DNA of 64,000 bases from Gentiana macrophylla (GCA_026214975.1 CM047805.1:59140834-59204833); one strand, 5' to 3'; positions 1-12,099 are shown, counted from the first letter of the stretch. The notes: generated by a model from the sequence alone, not told the origin. Made by a program: numbers and translations.

Positions 1-545
1 TGCCTGGTGAATGGATCAAGAGGATTATCGGCGGAGGCGATTTTCTTGACGGAAATGTCCCCTCTATCGACAAAATCGCTGATCACCCAAAGATTTTCTC
101 TCTATATGCTTCGACTTCACTGTGCTTTCGAGGTCAATAGAGAGTAATAGATCCTCAAAGATTCGGGACAACGCCTAATCCACCGATGAACTTTCTAACT
201 AAATCGCTTTAAGTCGCCTCCGAGGCCGCATGAACTCGCTTCCATTGTTGAATCGGTCAGGCCGATTGCTTTTGGCTTCTCCATTCTATCGCACCGCCAC
301 CAAGCGTAAACACTCGAACCGCAGGTAGATTTAGACTCATCTCTGCCTCAAATCAAAGTCGAATCGTGTACCCCGCTAGCTCCAAACTCCCACTCGAATA
401 GACAAGCATATAATTTCTCGGTTCTCTTCAAATATTTGATGAGATTCTTTATCACGCCCCATGGCGGTTGCCTTGATTTGACTCAAAACGGCCGACTAAT
501 CCAACGCCAGAATAAATGTCAGTCTCGTGACACCTCATACCATAC
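1..545 (-). pseudogene. Copia RNase H domain, C-terminal part
   Basis: Read on the minus strand, the far left end encodes a sequence resembling the typical Copia RNase H tail (for example SDFVDRGDISVKKIASADN followed by PLDPFT). RNase H removes the RNA strand of the RNA:DNA hybrid during reverse transcription. The frame is interrupted several times toward 545, where it should join the reverse transcriptase. No stop or 3' LTR is seen because the window ends here. Confidence 0.7.
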
Positions 546-1560
546 ATAAGACTACCAACAAATGAGGCATACGGCACTCTTCCCATGGCTTTCACCTCTT
601 CGTGGGCTTGAGGCCCCGAGACTTAGATAGGTAAACGCCGTGACGGGTTGGTAGAAAACCCTTCTTTGTGTTCTCCATATCAAGCGTGCAAAGACTTTAT
701 CTATATAAGTTGCTTGGGACAGAGCTAACATCATGTTCTTACGATCCCTTATAATTTGGATCCCTAGAACATAACTCGCTTCTCCCAAATCTTTCATTTG
801 GAATTGCGTGGTCAACCAACTTTTCACGCCGGACATCATCCCCTTATCGCTGCCAATTAGAGAGTATGTCATCAACGCATAACACTAAAAAAATACAACA
901 CTATCTTTTGATAACCTTCTTGTACACACAAGATTCAAAGAAAGTGTTGTTCAAATCATAAGACTTGATCGTGGTGATCGAATCTATGATACTGTGAACT
1001 AGATGCTTGCTTCAACCCATAAATGGATCTCGAGCAACTTGCACACCATGTGCTCTCGACCTTCTTCAATGAATCCCTCCGTTGCTGGCAGATAGATTTC
1101 CTCGCCAAGAAAGCCGCTTAAACGCCGCCTTAACATCCATTTGCCGATTTTATAATCCGCATATGCAAAGAATCGAAAGCGAGGATGCGATGGTTTTCAT
1201 CATGGCCACAGTGAGAAGGTTTCCTCGTAGTCTATACCTCTCTGTGTGTAACCTTTGGCTACCAAATACCGTGCTTTGAAGGTTTCAACCTTCCCATCTA
1301 CTCCTCTCTTTCGCAGGTAGCCATTTACATCCAATGGGCCTTTCACCCCGAGGAAGTTCTACAAGTTTCAGACCGAAAGTTGTAGTACATAGACTCCATC
1401 TCTTGATTCATTGCGTCAATCCATTTATCCTTATCGTGATCCAAGAAGGCCTTCTTATAGGTCGGAGGATCATCTTCCACCCCATCGAGGCTTACTACGC
1501 TTGCCTCTAAATCCATGCCGCATCGAGCCGGTGGCCGAACCACTCTCGCAGACGCCTGGG
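546..1560 (-). pseudogene. Copia reverse transcriptase remnant
   Basis: The minus-strand peptide at 552-875 carries a typical Copia palm/thumb stretch (LTTQFQMKDLGEASYVLGI). Just upstream, at 868-879, a neighbouring frame encodes CVDD, matching the YVDD catalytic box with Y replaced by C. The start of the domain is at 1,343-1,543, where DKWIDAMNQEMESM matches the usual Copia reverse transcriptase N-terminus. The stretch between (about 880-1,340) is recognisable only in pieces across frames. The enzyme would copy element RNA into cDNA; this copy cannot be active as read. Confidence 0.82.
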
Positions 1561-1749
1561 GTGGAACAGAATGTCGGAAGTGATCGTTGTATTATTAGTG
1601 TTGTTTACAGAACATCGCTGCCCCACAATAGGCCTCGATGTCATCGGAGAGTAATTCCTCTAGTACAATTGTATTTCTCGAGGTCTGTGGTCTTTCATAT
1701 AACTTTCCTCCAAGAACGAGCGTTAGTCGAGACTAGCACTTTGTTATCT

Positions 1750-2510
1750 TCCGGATAGTAAAATAGACCACCACGTGTACCTTTGCATAGCCTACAAACA
1801 AACATACTTTCATACGTGATTGTAGCTTGGTAGTCTTGTCTATCAAAGACGCAGCGTGACAACCCCATATGCGGAAGTGACGAAGGCTTTCACGATGTCC
1901 GACCACATCTCAATGGGTGTCTTTTCGACAGACTTTGACGGTAATCGCATTCAAAATGTAGACCGCCGCTTCAAAGCATAACCCCAAAAGGATATAGGAA
2001 GTGAGGCGAGCTCATCATTGATCTAACCATGTTAATCAATGTCCTGCTTCTCCTCTCAAAGAACTCCGCTTTCTTGAGGTGTCCTAGCGCTCAACGCTGG
2101 AAAAATTCCTTTTCACCCAAGTAGTCAATGAACTCAAGATCTAAATACTCACCTCCGCGATCCGAGCGAAGGCATTTCAATGACTTGCCTAGTTGCCTTC
2201 GCTTCGCTTGGAATTCCTTGAACTTTCCAAAAGCCTCGACTTTCTATGCAAAGCAGTAAAAACATAACCGAATCTCGAGTAATCATCAATGAAAGTCACA
2301 AAGTACTCATATCCGCCTAGCTTGTACGCTCATCGGACCACAAAGGTCCGAATGCACTAAGTCTAGAGTTCATGTGGCTCTATTACCCTTTGATGAAGGG
2401 GACGCTTAGTCATTTTTCCTCTAGGCAACACTCGCAGACAGCAAAGCAGTGTCAACAGATGACTCACATAAGGCATTAACCTTTTCAAGTCTTTTGAGTC
2501 TTTCCAAGGA
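1750..2510 (-). pseudogene. Copia integrase remnant
   Basis: Minus-strand translation in shifting frames gives GKMTKRP, HSDLCGPM-like, YEYFVTFIDDYSR-like and LRSDRGGEY-like stretches. These are the hallmarks of the Copia integrase core with its first two catalytic aspartates. No single reading frame spans the domain. Integrase inserts the cDNA into the host chromosome. The region lies between protease and reverse transcriptase, which fixes the family as Copia. Confidence 0.72.
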
Positions 2511-2736
2511 AATATGGCTGCCTTAGATGCCACAAGTATGTTTTATCTTCTTTACTTGAGAAACTTTCTCTCGCTTTTTGCATCTTTGATGAGCGCTTTT
2601 AAACATTTCAAGATAAGTAGGAGCTTTATGTGGTCTTACGATAAATATAAACTGCTTTCATTTATAGTTGAACACAATTCAAAGCCATTCTTTGAAATAA
2701 CAAATTCGCCATTCAAACTTGAAATAAAATGATTGT

Positions 2737-3126
2737 TCAACTAAGGCAGATTAAGAAATCAAATTTCTCCTGAAATTGAATAAAATAAACATTTTCTAAA
2801 TGTAAAATTCTATTATTAAAATGCAAGTCCACAGCCCCAACGCTTAGCCGAATGAGCGCCCAAAGGCTCACCAAGATCACTGAGAACCCTCTTCCAAATT
2901 CGCATTTAACTAAGAATCTGCAATGAAGAACATACATGGTTAGTAGCTCCAGATCAAGTATCCAAGTGGACACATCTTTAGCTACATTAAAAGATTCCAA
3001 GAATAGTAATTCCAAATTACCTTTCTTATCTTTCCCAAATGGCACTTTGACTTTGCCATCTTTCACATCACGAAGATATTCGGGACAATGGCGCCGCCAA
3101 TGTCCTACCTCCTTACAAGAAAAGCA
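2737..3126 (-). pseudogene. Copia zinc knuckle and aspartic protease remnant
   Basis: At 3,085-3,126 (minus) a CCHC zinc knuckle reads CFSCKEVGHWRRHC, with the correct C-x2-C-x4-H-x4-C spacing of a nucleocapsid. About 110 bp downstream, STWILD is followed by a frame change where the protease active site (D-S/T-G-A) is expected. The text reads cttgatctggagc, one base short of an intact TTGATTCTGGAGC. That lost base is in a CTG context, the class of site that differs between repeat copies across this window, so the frameshift may not be real. Confidence 0.75.
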
Positions 3127-3239
3127 TTTGCCCTTGTGCTTGGACTCACAACTTTCTTGGCAGCCTTTTCTTCATTGTTTTGGGCACGGGTGCAACACTA
3201 CCCTTCTTCTTCTTCGGTTTTGCCTTAGGCTTGTTTGAT

Positions 3240-3905
3240 GACCTGCTTCGCCATATTGGCTTCAAATTCTTATCCCCTACTTGACCTTATCTTTCGATAG
3301 CAGCCCTCATAGATAGTCGGGCTCATTCAAAGATCTGTGTCATGGTCAACTCATATTTGCCCATCGACATCGAGTTTTGAACGGGATAAACTCAGAGTCA
3401 ACGATTCCAAAATCATCGATACTTGAGTTGCTTCATCGAACTTTGATCCATGAATACCGGGCGCTATTGAAGTAATCGATCATATTCGCAACATGACCAT
3501 TCACCGCTTGACCTTTCTTCATTTTCGTGTTAACGGCCAACCCGATGGCATCGTGGTCTTGGCGTGGTTGCTAGGTGATCCAAACATCGTAGTAAGTTTC
3601 GCGATAATTTCTCCTGCAGACTCAAACTCTTCAAGCCGGGTCCTAATAACCTCCGACACTACCGCCAGGATGATCCCACGAGCCCGGTTATCCGCTTTCG
3701 ATCCAGCCGATTACGCTGCTCGATCTCGCCTTACCAGTTTTTGGATCGCCAAACAGTAGGGCATTCGTAAGTAATTACATGTTGCACATTCTCATACCGA
3801 GTACCACGCTTAAGTTACTCTTCCATTTCTTAAAGTTGTTTCCCTTAATTTTTCGCATAAAGAAAGGTAAATTTGAGCGCACATTTTGGTTTAAAATAAA
3901 ATGAC
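3240..3905 (-). pseudogene. Copia gag remnant
   Basis: Minus-strand peptides include NNFKKWKSNLSVVLGMRM near 3,830-3,890, typical of the N-terminal part of a Copia gag (UBN2-like), and MGKYELTMTQIFE-like text near 3,310-3,370. Gag forms the virus-like particle. The frame breaks repeatedly. The start codon is not certain; the coding signal fades near 3,900. Confidence 0.6.
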
Positions 3906-4495
3906 ATGTATTAATTCAAGTTTAACACTACTATATTAAATTTTAGGAATTGTAAACTAAAAATAAGTCTACTCTACCATTCCAAGTTTTAACCTCGCAT
4001 CTCGTCGCCTTTAGTGGTAGGTCAAAGAGATGACGGTTAAATCGAGACAATCTCATCAATGAATAACTTGTGAGAATCAAACATCCCACGGAATCGAACA
4101 TCCCTTTATTCATTGATTACCTTCCTTTTAGCCTAGATATTATCAAAAATATCCTTTATGAGTGTGACCTACTATATCGGATCTCTGGTATGCCCCGAGC
4201 AAAGGCCGCCTTAGATAGGTCGCTGACCCGACGAGTACCTAGAAATCCTATCCTTTCGGAGACCAAGCCATGAATGTTGATAGGGGTGAACACCATCCTG
4301 TGGGTATGAAATCAAAGCGCCTCGAGGCCACCACCTTCTCTCACTTACTTGTTTCTATAGTAGAGGCCGTGGGTTGGTTGTCGCCTCCCCGCCTCCCACT
4401 CAATAATTTGGAAGTGGTTGTGGGTTAACTAACCACGCCTTTTGATGTTATCATAAAAGCTCATCAAATCAAGGATTCCGAATGGTGTTAGTAAC

Positions 4496-4800
4496 GTAGG
4501 CAAGCCTACCCGCCCTATTCGCTGGAACATATGTGATAATGGACGAAATCGGGTCAAGACAAATTTATTGAGATAAGAAGGAATCACCCTCCGCTCTCCG
4601 GTGTAGCTTAGTCTTGCCGGACCCCGCATACATCACACTAGAGGGTTAAGTCGGTCGAGGCTAGCCTCGGCTGACCACCCAACCTATAAAGTCGAACCGC
4701 TTTTATCCAAGATTTATTGTTCTTTTACTATCATTCAATTTCGTAGACACTACGAATTGAAAACGTGATCTCGCTTTGGGCTTTAAGGCGGTTCACCGAG
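4496..4800 (-). repeat. Module shared with the LARD interior
   Basis: On the minus strand this stretch is collinear with plus-strand 54,078-54,360. Shared blocks in the same order are ctcggtgaacc (4,790-4,800; 54,078-54,088), a gtgtgatgt block, a caagact block, atcacatatgttcca (4,523-4,537; 54,316-54,330) and taggcttgcctac (4,496-4,508; 54,346-54,358). The last two blocks keep almost identical spacing. The two host elements otherwise belong to different superfamilies. Confidence 0.7.
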
Positions 4801-5390
4801 AACACACACCAAAAGGCCTAACGATTTCATAACCCGCCCTCGGATCATTAATTAGTTACTAAATTCATTAATTAGCACGATAATTAAATTTCAACTAATT
4901 ACACGAGTTTGTATACATGCCTATTTTAATTACCAAAATTAAAATTCTACATGTATGCATGCAGTGGATTTATGATATAATGCATGTCATGGCAATTCCG
5001 ATTTTATATCTATTTTATGATCGAACACATAAGAAATAAATTATGAAAATTAAACACCGAGATGGATTGTTGGTACCCCCGTAACTAATCTATCCTAGGA
5101 AAAATAAATTACAATCTTGTTGTCTTCGAGTCTTGATCTTCGAATCTTGAACTCGAACCGCCGGATCACGAACCACGAACACCCGAGAGGAGAAAAGGTC
5201 TTTTTAATTAAATAAATCCAATTTATTATAATTAATTATATGCGGCTATTATTTTCCAAAAATAATGAATTTTTTTTTTATTTTTATTTTACATGCGGCT
5301 GTTTAGTAAACAATAAAAAATTAGGTTAACTAAAAGAATTGATGCTGCCGCAACATGAATGAAAAAACCCTAGCCGCAATTTATATTAAA

Positions 5391-5431
5391 CAGGACTTAT
5401 AGCGACGCTTTCAGCGTCGCAGAAAGTCCTG
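5391..5431. other. Strong GC-rich hairpin in the Copia leader
   Basis: An inner stem gcgacgct / agcgtcgc with a ttc loop is perfect over 8 bp. An outer stem caggactt / aagtcctg adds 8 bp with small internal bulges. It lies in an AT-rich leader. It could be an RNA structure of the element's leader or the relic of a small inserted MITE; the sequence does not decide. Confidence 0.6.
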
Positions 5432-5825
5432 TAGCAGTTTTTTAATAAAATTTTATCCGTTTCTCCTCGTTCATACCTTGGGTTTCGCCTTGATCTTCAA
5501 TTTTTCAGCAAAATCTTCATCTTTTCCAGCCCGGATAATCAAAATTACAATAAAAGATGCTACTTTTACATATAAATTTCGAAAATAATTGACATAAAAT
5601 AAATACAATTCCTATGCTCAATTGTTACTAAACAAAGGAGCTACAATAGATCTAACGAGTAAACAGTACCAACCCCAATCCATCTCTTCAACCAAGACAT
5701 TCATAATCATAAAAAAAATTAAAGCATGCGTCGGCCCCTCTTTTAAAAAAAAATTGGGACAAAAAATCTACATGTTTTACCACACCTAGATCTAATATTT
5801 TATACGTATAAATATAGATCACCAT

Positions 5826-5840
5826 GGCGACTGATACCAC
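5826..5840 (-). other. Primer-binding site, initiator tRNA-Met type
   Basis: Minus strand reads gtggtatcagtcgcc directly after the LTR end, matching the usual plant Copia TGGTATCAGAGCC primer site with small changes. It fixes the inner boundary of the LTR at 5,841. Confidence 0.75.
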
Positions 5841-7633
5841 TGTTAGTAATATCATACGCAACGGAAGCGATTTATGGATCTAGATCTATATAATACACGT
5901 AATAAAACAACTAGATCTATTCTACAAGGGGGATGTAGATAATACCTCTTGAATCTCAAAATTCAAGTTGAAGAACCGCAAAGGATGAATGTGAAGATGT
6001 GAAGAGCACCACGCTTCTTCCGATCGTGTGATCCAAGCAATTCCGTGGAAGGAATTTCGACTCAACCCTTCCGATATGCTACCCGGAAAAATCTCCAAGA
6101 TTTTTCCTCCTCTCCTTGGCCGAAAATTCTTTGCTCCTTACTATAAGGTGGGTGTCGAATTTTATGTATGTATTAAGGCTTGGGAGAACTCTCTTTATAT
6201 AGAGAGTAAAACTTAGCCTCCAAGGATTTTTTATTTGTCAAACAAAATAAATCCTTTAATAAAATATAATTCCATAATATTCTAGAACAAATCTAGAATA
6301 ATATTTATCTTTATCATTTACCATAAATATTTATCTAATAAATATTTTATGCACATGTCTTATTAATCACAAGAAAACTAATTTCTTGTTCCAAAATAAG
6401 AAGGGCGCCACTTTTAATTTATGACCTAGTCATAATTAATTTTCGCTATAACACATTTGGGCTGTTTTATGAAAATGTCTTTTCACATATTTAATTATTT
6501 AGCCCAACTAATTTAATAGTCCACTAAACAATTAATTCACATATCGCTTTAATAAAGTCCAACAAGAACTAAATTAATATTATTAGATTCAACGTCCGAG
6601 AATAGCTATGCTATATTAGAGGCACGCTCGGGACCATGGACTAATAATCGCCTCTGATAAATCAAATAAATAATTATAGAATAATTATATTCGATAAATC
6701 AATCACAGAATATGCCACCATAATCCCGCGATCGCACTCCTCCGATTATAAGATTATATTTATCTCCTCACGAGAATAATAATAAGCGCCCATTGATATA
6801 ATCATTACATATGGATTAATCCTCCATAGATCGCTCATTCTAAATCGGGAAGTTACCGTTAACCCTTTTAGAACCTCTTATCCTTATTTACCATTAACCC
6901 CTAAAGTGATCAATTAATTCATACAACTCACCGTAGCTAATCGCTGGTAATATGAACTCGCATTTATCGATCGCTTTCTAGGATTAACAAATAAGTGAAC
7001 TTTCCATCTACTTCCATAAATGGAAGGAATGGATTCCGTGATTCGTGATAACACGTACTACTCACTCAATCCAAAGACAATGCCAAGACGGGTAATTCGC
7101 ACTACGACTCGTGTAATCCTTAACCGTCAATTCAAACTTCATACCGATTCAAGCGCTTGGATCGTGATCACCTCAGATTAAGATATATCCATAAATATGA
7201 TCATCCATTGATTCGATAAGATTTCTCGACACGGAATTATATCGTGAACTCTAATCAAATCGGTCCAAATTTCTATATGATATATCTATCATATATAAAT
7301 GCCCCATTAGGTTCTCTTAACCGAAAGTCCGATAAGACAATCACACCTATTGTGTTCTCAAGCGCATTAATAGCACGTTAAAGGAGAGACCCGATACTCT
7401 CGATTAACTTCACTACGGGCTAATTGTATTTTAAGTACATCTTCACTAACTCAATCCTCCTATGTATATACCATACACCGAAAGTTAAGTGATTACATAA
7501 ACGATATACTTAGGGTTTTCAGAGAGTGTAAATACTATTGTCACATCGCTGATTATGAGAATAATAAATATGAATAATAACATCATTTCATTTATTAAAT
7601 AAAACAATTACAAAATTGTCTTTCGGCATCACA
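5841..7633 (-). repeat. 5' LTR of the minus-strand Copia element
   Basis: The inner boundary is set by the primer site. The outer boundary is taken at ...gcatcaca (7,633), giving TG...CA ends on the minus strand; it could be a few bases off. A TATA motif on the minus strand (ctctatataaag, 6,193-6,204) would place transcription start near 6,165, leaving about 1.47 kb of U3. The partner LTR is outside the window, so length (about 1.8 kb) and ends cannot be verified by comparison. Confidence 0.65.
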
Positions 7634-7727
7634 CCTACTGCTGGAGCCCCTAAGAGGGGGTGCAATGGGGTTGACTCAGAGCCCCCAAAATCTACGAATT
7701 TAAGGGCCCCGTAAAATTTGGACTCAA

Positions 7728-7729
<2 letters not shown>
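7634..7729. other. Short unassigned segment with gggccc-rich text
   Basis: Between the Copia LTR and the microsatellite the sequence has gagcccc, aagggccccg and aaatttgga-like pieces of the sort often seen at ends of degraded DNA transposons. No ends or coding sequence can be defined. Confidence 0.25.

Positions 7730-7821
<92 letters not shown>
7730..7821. repeat. Compound microsatellite (TG)n(TA)n
   Basis: About 15 TG units run directly into about 31 TA units. The pure alternation is uninterrupted. Translated in either direction it gives meaningless Tyr-Ile and Thr-His runs. Confidence 0.97.
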
Positions 7822-7824
<3 letters not shown>

Positions 7825-8269
7825 ATTTTTAAACATGAATAGAGTATTACCCTAATGGTGAGCATTACAATTACTTGACAAGTGACCATGGTTTGATCCT
7901 TGTTAGAGGCAAAAAAAATATTTTTCTGTTGGTTTCTTTTTTTAGAGAGGCCTAAAACAATATTTGGCTCCGAACCTAAATTTGGACTCCTACTAACAGT
8001 TATCACTTATAAAAGAACAAGATGGTCACCCGGAATATTTTTTTAAATACATTCGAACATGCTTGTGATGTCCTACATGGGGAAAAGCGCATTACATTTT
8101 TATAAGTCGGAGACGATAGATCTTGTTAACTCTATTTAATTAGCCATTTTTAACAAACAAAGACAACGGTCTAAGAGTTGACCGATCTTTATGGCTCACT
8201 TAACGTTACTGCACCGGGCTTGGGGCGCATACAATTGGTATCATGGCCGACTACCATACGAGACTAAGT
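7822..8269. other. Unassigned AT-rich segment
   Basis: No coding frame, LTR, primer site or terminal repeat is recognised here. It separates the microsatellite from the CACTA end. Confidence 0.5.
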
Positions 8270-8530
8270 CACTACAAAAGAAGATGTTTCGTGACAAATT
8301 AATGGTGACAAAGAGTAGATGTTTTTGTGACAAATTATTGGTGACAAAGAGTAGATGTCACAAATGATAGCTTCTAGTGACAATTACTTTAATTGTTTGT
8401 CACAAAATGTTCTATTGATAGTGACAAAAGAAAGATTTCTCAAGAAAGGCTTAGTGTTTTGTCCCAAACGCATGGTCTCACTTTTAGTAATGTGGATAAA
8501 TTTTTGACGAGGCTTTGGTGACAACTATCT
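8270..8530 (+). mobile_element. CACTA (En/Spm-like) transposon terminus, truncated
   Basis: The segment begins CACTACAAAAG, the hallmark terminal sequence of plant CACTA elements. It is followed by several copies of a subterminal motif around gtgacaaatta and tggtgacaaag, in both orientations. These resemble transposase-binding subterminal repeats. The matching far end (TTTTGTAGTG) was not found before the next repeat begins, so only one end is present. Confidence 0.7.
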
Positions 8531-8544
8531 TTATCATGAAATCC

Positions 8545-8770
8545 TAAAAATAGGGATGTAAACGATCCGAGTCGAAATCGAATATTAAGATTATCGAGTT
8601 GAGCGTATTACGAATTTTATGAACTCGAGCTCGAACACGAATTTGACATGGCTATAAATTCAAACTCGATCACGAGCACCTTTAACTCGAGCCGAACTCG
8701 AGCTGATTCGAACTATTTTTTTTCACGGGTAGATTCGAGTTGATTCAAATAGAGTTTTACTCCATCAAGA
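8545..8770. mobile_element. hAT/MITE-like scrap with repeated ctcgag motifs
   Basis: Starts tagggatgtaaacg and continues with many cgag / ctcgagct motifs, a layout common in plant hAT-derived MITEs. It stops where the Gypsy LTR begins. Similar text occurs at 23,745-23,834 (ggtgtaatcaagccaaatcg). Family assignment is from memory of such repeats and is tentative. Confidence 0.4.
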
Positions 8771-8780
8771 AAACAAATTG

Positions 8781-9288
8781 ATTGGACCTGCTGTCATCGG
8801 CTCCGCCCAAAGCCTTTCAAATTTCTATGTTGCATTATGAAAGGCTGGGGCCGATCCGCCAATCACTCGCTAAAGGCCCGCGAACGCCCAAGCCCAACAC
8901 CAAGAGAAGAAAGCTACGCCACTGAAACAAGACAAAGACTAAGCAAATGACCAAGTGTAGTGAGGCCGCTCCACACCGGCATTGCAAGTCACTAATCCGC
9001 TTAGTCGGTGACGCATAGTCCTCAACTATGTCGACAGTAACTAGTTAAACCCTAATATGTAGCTTGCCGATAAATAGGCTCAATGTAACCATTTCAAATA
9101 TATGCATTAATATGAAATACGGGCTTACTCACCAAATTGCTTACTCCCTATTTCATTACTTAGCAACACCACTTCCGCCACCATGAATTCTTTTTTCCAC
9201 CGCCGCACCACCGGATTTCACACCAAATCATAGCCGATATCCACCATAGAAACACCGCAATCATCCCGAGATATTTTCAAGATTATCG
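8781..9288 (+). repeat. 5' LTR of Tat element, first ~75 bp missing
   Basis: Aligns with the right LTR from gattggacc through gattatc. The first 75 or so bases of the right LTR (20,937-21,011) have no clear counterpart upstream of 8,781, where an hAT-like repeat lies instead. So the left end was lost or replaced. A TATA-like gataaatagg is at 9,069-9,078 (ctataaatag in the right LTR at 21,305). Confidence 0.8.
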
Positions 9289-9307
9289 CTTGGCCTCGTT
9301 ACCGGGA
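9289..9307 (+). other. Primer-binding site, tRNA-Asp type
   Basis: cttggcctcgttaccggga directly after the LTR resembles the TGGCGCCGTTGCCGGGGA primer site of many plant Gypsy elements, with a few changes. The LARD at 53,280 has a better preserved version. Confidence 0.7.
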
Positions 9308-10084
9308 AAACACAAGCTTTTTGTTCCTTCCGGTGTACGGACCACTGCTTTCTTCATCTTCCACGGCAGCTCTGTGAGGAATCTTCATCTTCTACTCCGG
9401 TTTTTCAGAGTTTTTGCAACGGTTTCTTCATCAAGAGCTCTTAAAATCAGCACAATCATCAGGGGATCTTCATCTCAGCTCTAAAAAAAAGGTAAACTCA
9501 ACACAGCTTGTTCAAAACCAATGAGTTAGAGTTTGAATCATCATCTCTCTCGTGAGCATTTGTTCAAAAGACCTTCAGAGCCGTTATCTTATTTTACCGT
9601 CCATAAATCTCATCTTTTGAGTAAGATTTTAGTCTTTTAAATCTCTCTGTTCATTTGAAAAAGTAAGGATACGTGAAAATACTGAGTTTGCCTTGAGAAT
9701 TCATCACTCTCAGTATATTCACGTGAAGGATAACTTGTTGAGCTATTTTACCCTTTGATACCATTTAGTTTGCTTTTTCTGGGTTTTTCTTGAACTGAAA
9801 ACATAAGAGAAGGATTTTGGGTTTGTTTCTTGCCTCTTCTGGAAAATCTTGGTTGATTTGATAATGTAGTATGTCGGAATCATCAAAAAGGGTATATTCT
9901 TGGACTTCCCGGTTGACTTTTCCCAGTAGTCCTTGAATTTCCGATTTCCGTATGTCGGACCGCCTTCATACTTGCCGGAAACATCCTTTTCGACAAAATA
10001 CATAACACGCCGCCGACAAGATCAGATAGTACAAAGTTGGTGAGTGTCACATGACAGTTGGTTTGTTGTCAGAGTACTTTTTTG
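9308..10084 (+). other. Tat element untranslated leader
   Basis: About 780 bp between primer site and gag. Only short unsupported frames are present on either strand. The minus-strand frame at 9,743-10,003 shows no domain and is taken as chance. Confidence 0.6.
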
Positions 10085-12095
10085 TTTTTTAGCATGAACG
10101 TCGTAGAAGAGCAATGACAGCTAGCAAGGACTTGCAGTTAGTGCCCCACCTCTCGCCAAAAGGACCACACAAGATCCACAATGTGATGATCACGAAGAGG
10201 AAACTTTCGACAATCCAACTTCTGACTGGACCGATCCCAACGAGAAAATGTGTTGAAGGGCACAGATGCCAGAAACATTATAACCCAAAGAACCAAGTCT
10301 AAAGAGGCTGCCGCGGCCATAGAATTGGTCCGCACTGGATATGACCGCGGGAAGGTACATGAGGGGACATCAAGACCGCGGCAAACCCATGAGGTGATCC
10401 TAGAAAATATACCAGGTTTTTGAGAGGACCCGGAAGTAAAGGCAGCTAAGGCACATGCTAAATATGTGCAGAAGATGTACATGGCCAACGCTCATCTAGC
10501 TTTGCTAGGTCAACCCCTTATGACAATTTTTGACCAACTTCCTTTAATTGTCGACGCTAATGTCGCGGTCCCACAATAAATTCATCAAAGCCGACCCCGA
10601 CCCATTGATTTTGAAGAAAGCATCTATTCATCGGCAGGACAGTGCCGTATGAAAGCTCTTGAGAAGTGTATCGAGAGAAGGGCGGCTATGAATCGTCCGG
10701 GGAACGCTTAAAAGAGAACAATCTAACAATGTTTGGGACCGGCTCACTCTGAAAGAAATATGGCCCTGCGGAAAGAAGGTCGAGATGACCATGATCTCTG
10801 CCGAACCTTAAAGGAAAAATTGAGTGAATATCGTGAGGTCTCACTACCATGCAGACTCCGAGTACTTACCAAGGAAAGTTATCGATCCAATCATGGTCGA
10901 ACAAATAGAACAAATGCGAAAGGATCTTGAAGAGCTAAAAAAGGCAAAATAAAGTGAAAAAGACAAACATACTTGAGGAATTGATGTTTTGTCCGACGAA
11001 ATTTTGAGCTCACGCCCAAAGAAAACGCCCACTACCCACCTTATATCTACTACCAAGGACAACCCGCCACTATGACTAGATCACCTCATTCCATAGTCGC
11101 ATTATTCTAGAAACTTAGAACAGATTTGCTCTGGGTGTGTAGCCCTTGTAGGCCAGTATGCAAGACCGGGCGAGATCTCGCCTTAAGGATCGATCATCGC
11201 TTGGGAGGATTTGAAAGGCATGTTTCTGACGGAGTTTAAATTAGAGGACGCACTCCAAAAAGACGAACGAGGATTTGTATGATGTCCGCGTGCAAGTGGG
11301 TAAGACTAGTCAAGTCGTGGCATGACCGATTCATGCAGTATACGACTGACCAAAAACATCTCGGAGAGTGATGCCATGATATGTTTTACCATCGGGATCG
11401 CTAAAGGTCCCATGAAAATGCACTTCGTCATAACGCCTTCAAAGAATTTGTGTGACATGTTTGACAAATCAAGAAAGCATGGGCAAACTGAGGTGGCTCT
11501 CTCAGCCTCTGGAAAAAGCAAAGCACGGAGTGATCCCAACCCAGACATGGAGGATCTCCGAGAGGACCACAGAGAGGATCGCGGTAAGGGTCAAAACCAA
11601 GAATGAGAAGTAGGAAAGCCGCTTAAGTTTGATGAAAGAGAGTTCACTCCGCTTAACACTAAGCCATCTCAAATCTTGTATGAAATTCATGATCAATTAA
11701 CACCAGCCCGGCCCATGAAGGTCGATCCAAAGAATCAACATGAATCAAAGTTTTGTGGTTACCACAAAGATCATGGGCACATCACCGATGAATGTATCAC
11801 ACTGATAAGGTTAATTGAAAAACTGATCCAAGAGGGACCCACGGCTAAGTATAAGAAAGACGGTGGTGGGGACCCCAAAAGGGGTGACCAACAAATCCTT
11901 GAGATATCCGAACGAGATCCGGGTTATTCGGAGGAGTTCCCAACTAACAACAAACATAAGAACCAAATTAACACTATCAACGTGAAATATTTTGAGAAGC
12001 CAATCAATATGGGTGACTCCGAGCAAGCCATAACCTTTACACGGAGCGAGCTAAGCGGGCCCACCAGGGCAATGGAATCGCCAATCGTGATTTAA
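10085..12095 (+). pseudogene. Tat gag remnant with zinc-knuckle-like motif
   Basis: Broken into several frames. The N-terminal part (about 10,110-10,560) is unrecognised. The capsid core appears at about 11,200-11,600 (WEDLKGMFLTEFKLED, then a frame at 11,322-11,606). The last frame, 11,676-12,095, holds CGYHKDHGHITDEC (11,754-11,795), a Cys/His nucleocapsid motif typical of Tat gag (CxxH...HGHxTxxC), followed by a basic/acidic tail. Gag would package element RNA. Frameshifts near 11,607 and 11,310 separate the pieces. Confidence 0.78.
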
Positions 12096-12099
12096 GTAG

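Larger units (their letters stand above)
3906..5825 (-). other. Long Copia leader between primer site and gag
   Basis: About 1.9 kb separates the primer-binding site from gag, much longer than in most Copia elements. It contains a short minus-strand frame (4,429-4,629, 66 codons) with no recognisable domain, a 14-bp perfect palindrome (cgaggctagcctcg at 4,656-4,669), the module shared with the LARD interior (4,496-4,800) and a GC-rich hairpin (5,391-5,431). Whether the short frame is translated cannot be told. Confidence 0.6.
1..7633 (-). mobile_element. Decayed Ty1/Copia LTR retrotransposon, cut at the window's left edge
   Basis: On the minus strand the order from high to low coordinate is LTR, primer-binding site, a leader of about 1.9 kb, gag, zinc knuckle, protease, integrase, reverse transcriptase, RNase H. 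Integrase before reverse transcriptase is the Copia order. The 3' LTR lies beyond position 1. Every domain is broken by frameshifts or stops, so this is an old copy, although some breaks sit in CTG/CAG contexts that look error-prone in this window. The leader is unusually long and contains a strong hairpin and a module shared with the LARD further right. The exact Copia lineage is not assigned. Confidence 0.88.

Noticed and set aside
7588..8006. Two minus-strand frames full of Tyr-Ile and Thr-His repeats
   Set aside because: They are translations of the (TG)n(TA)n microsatellite.
10138..10488. 116-codon minus-strand frame at the Tat gag start
   Set aside because: Antisense of gag text with no domain; the Tat antisense gene is expected after integrase, not here.
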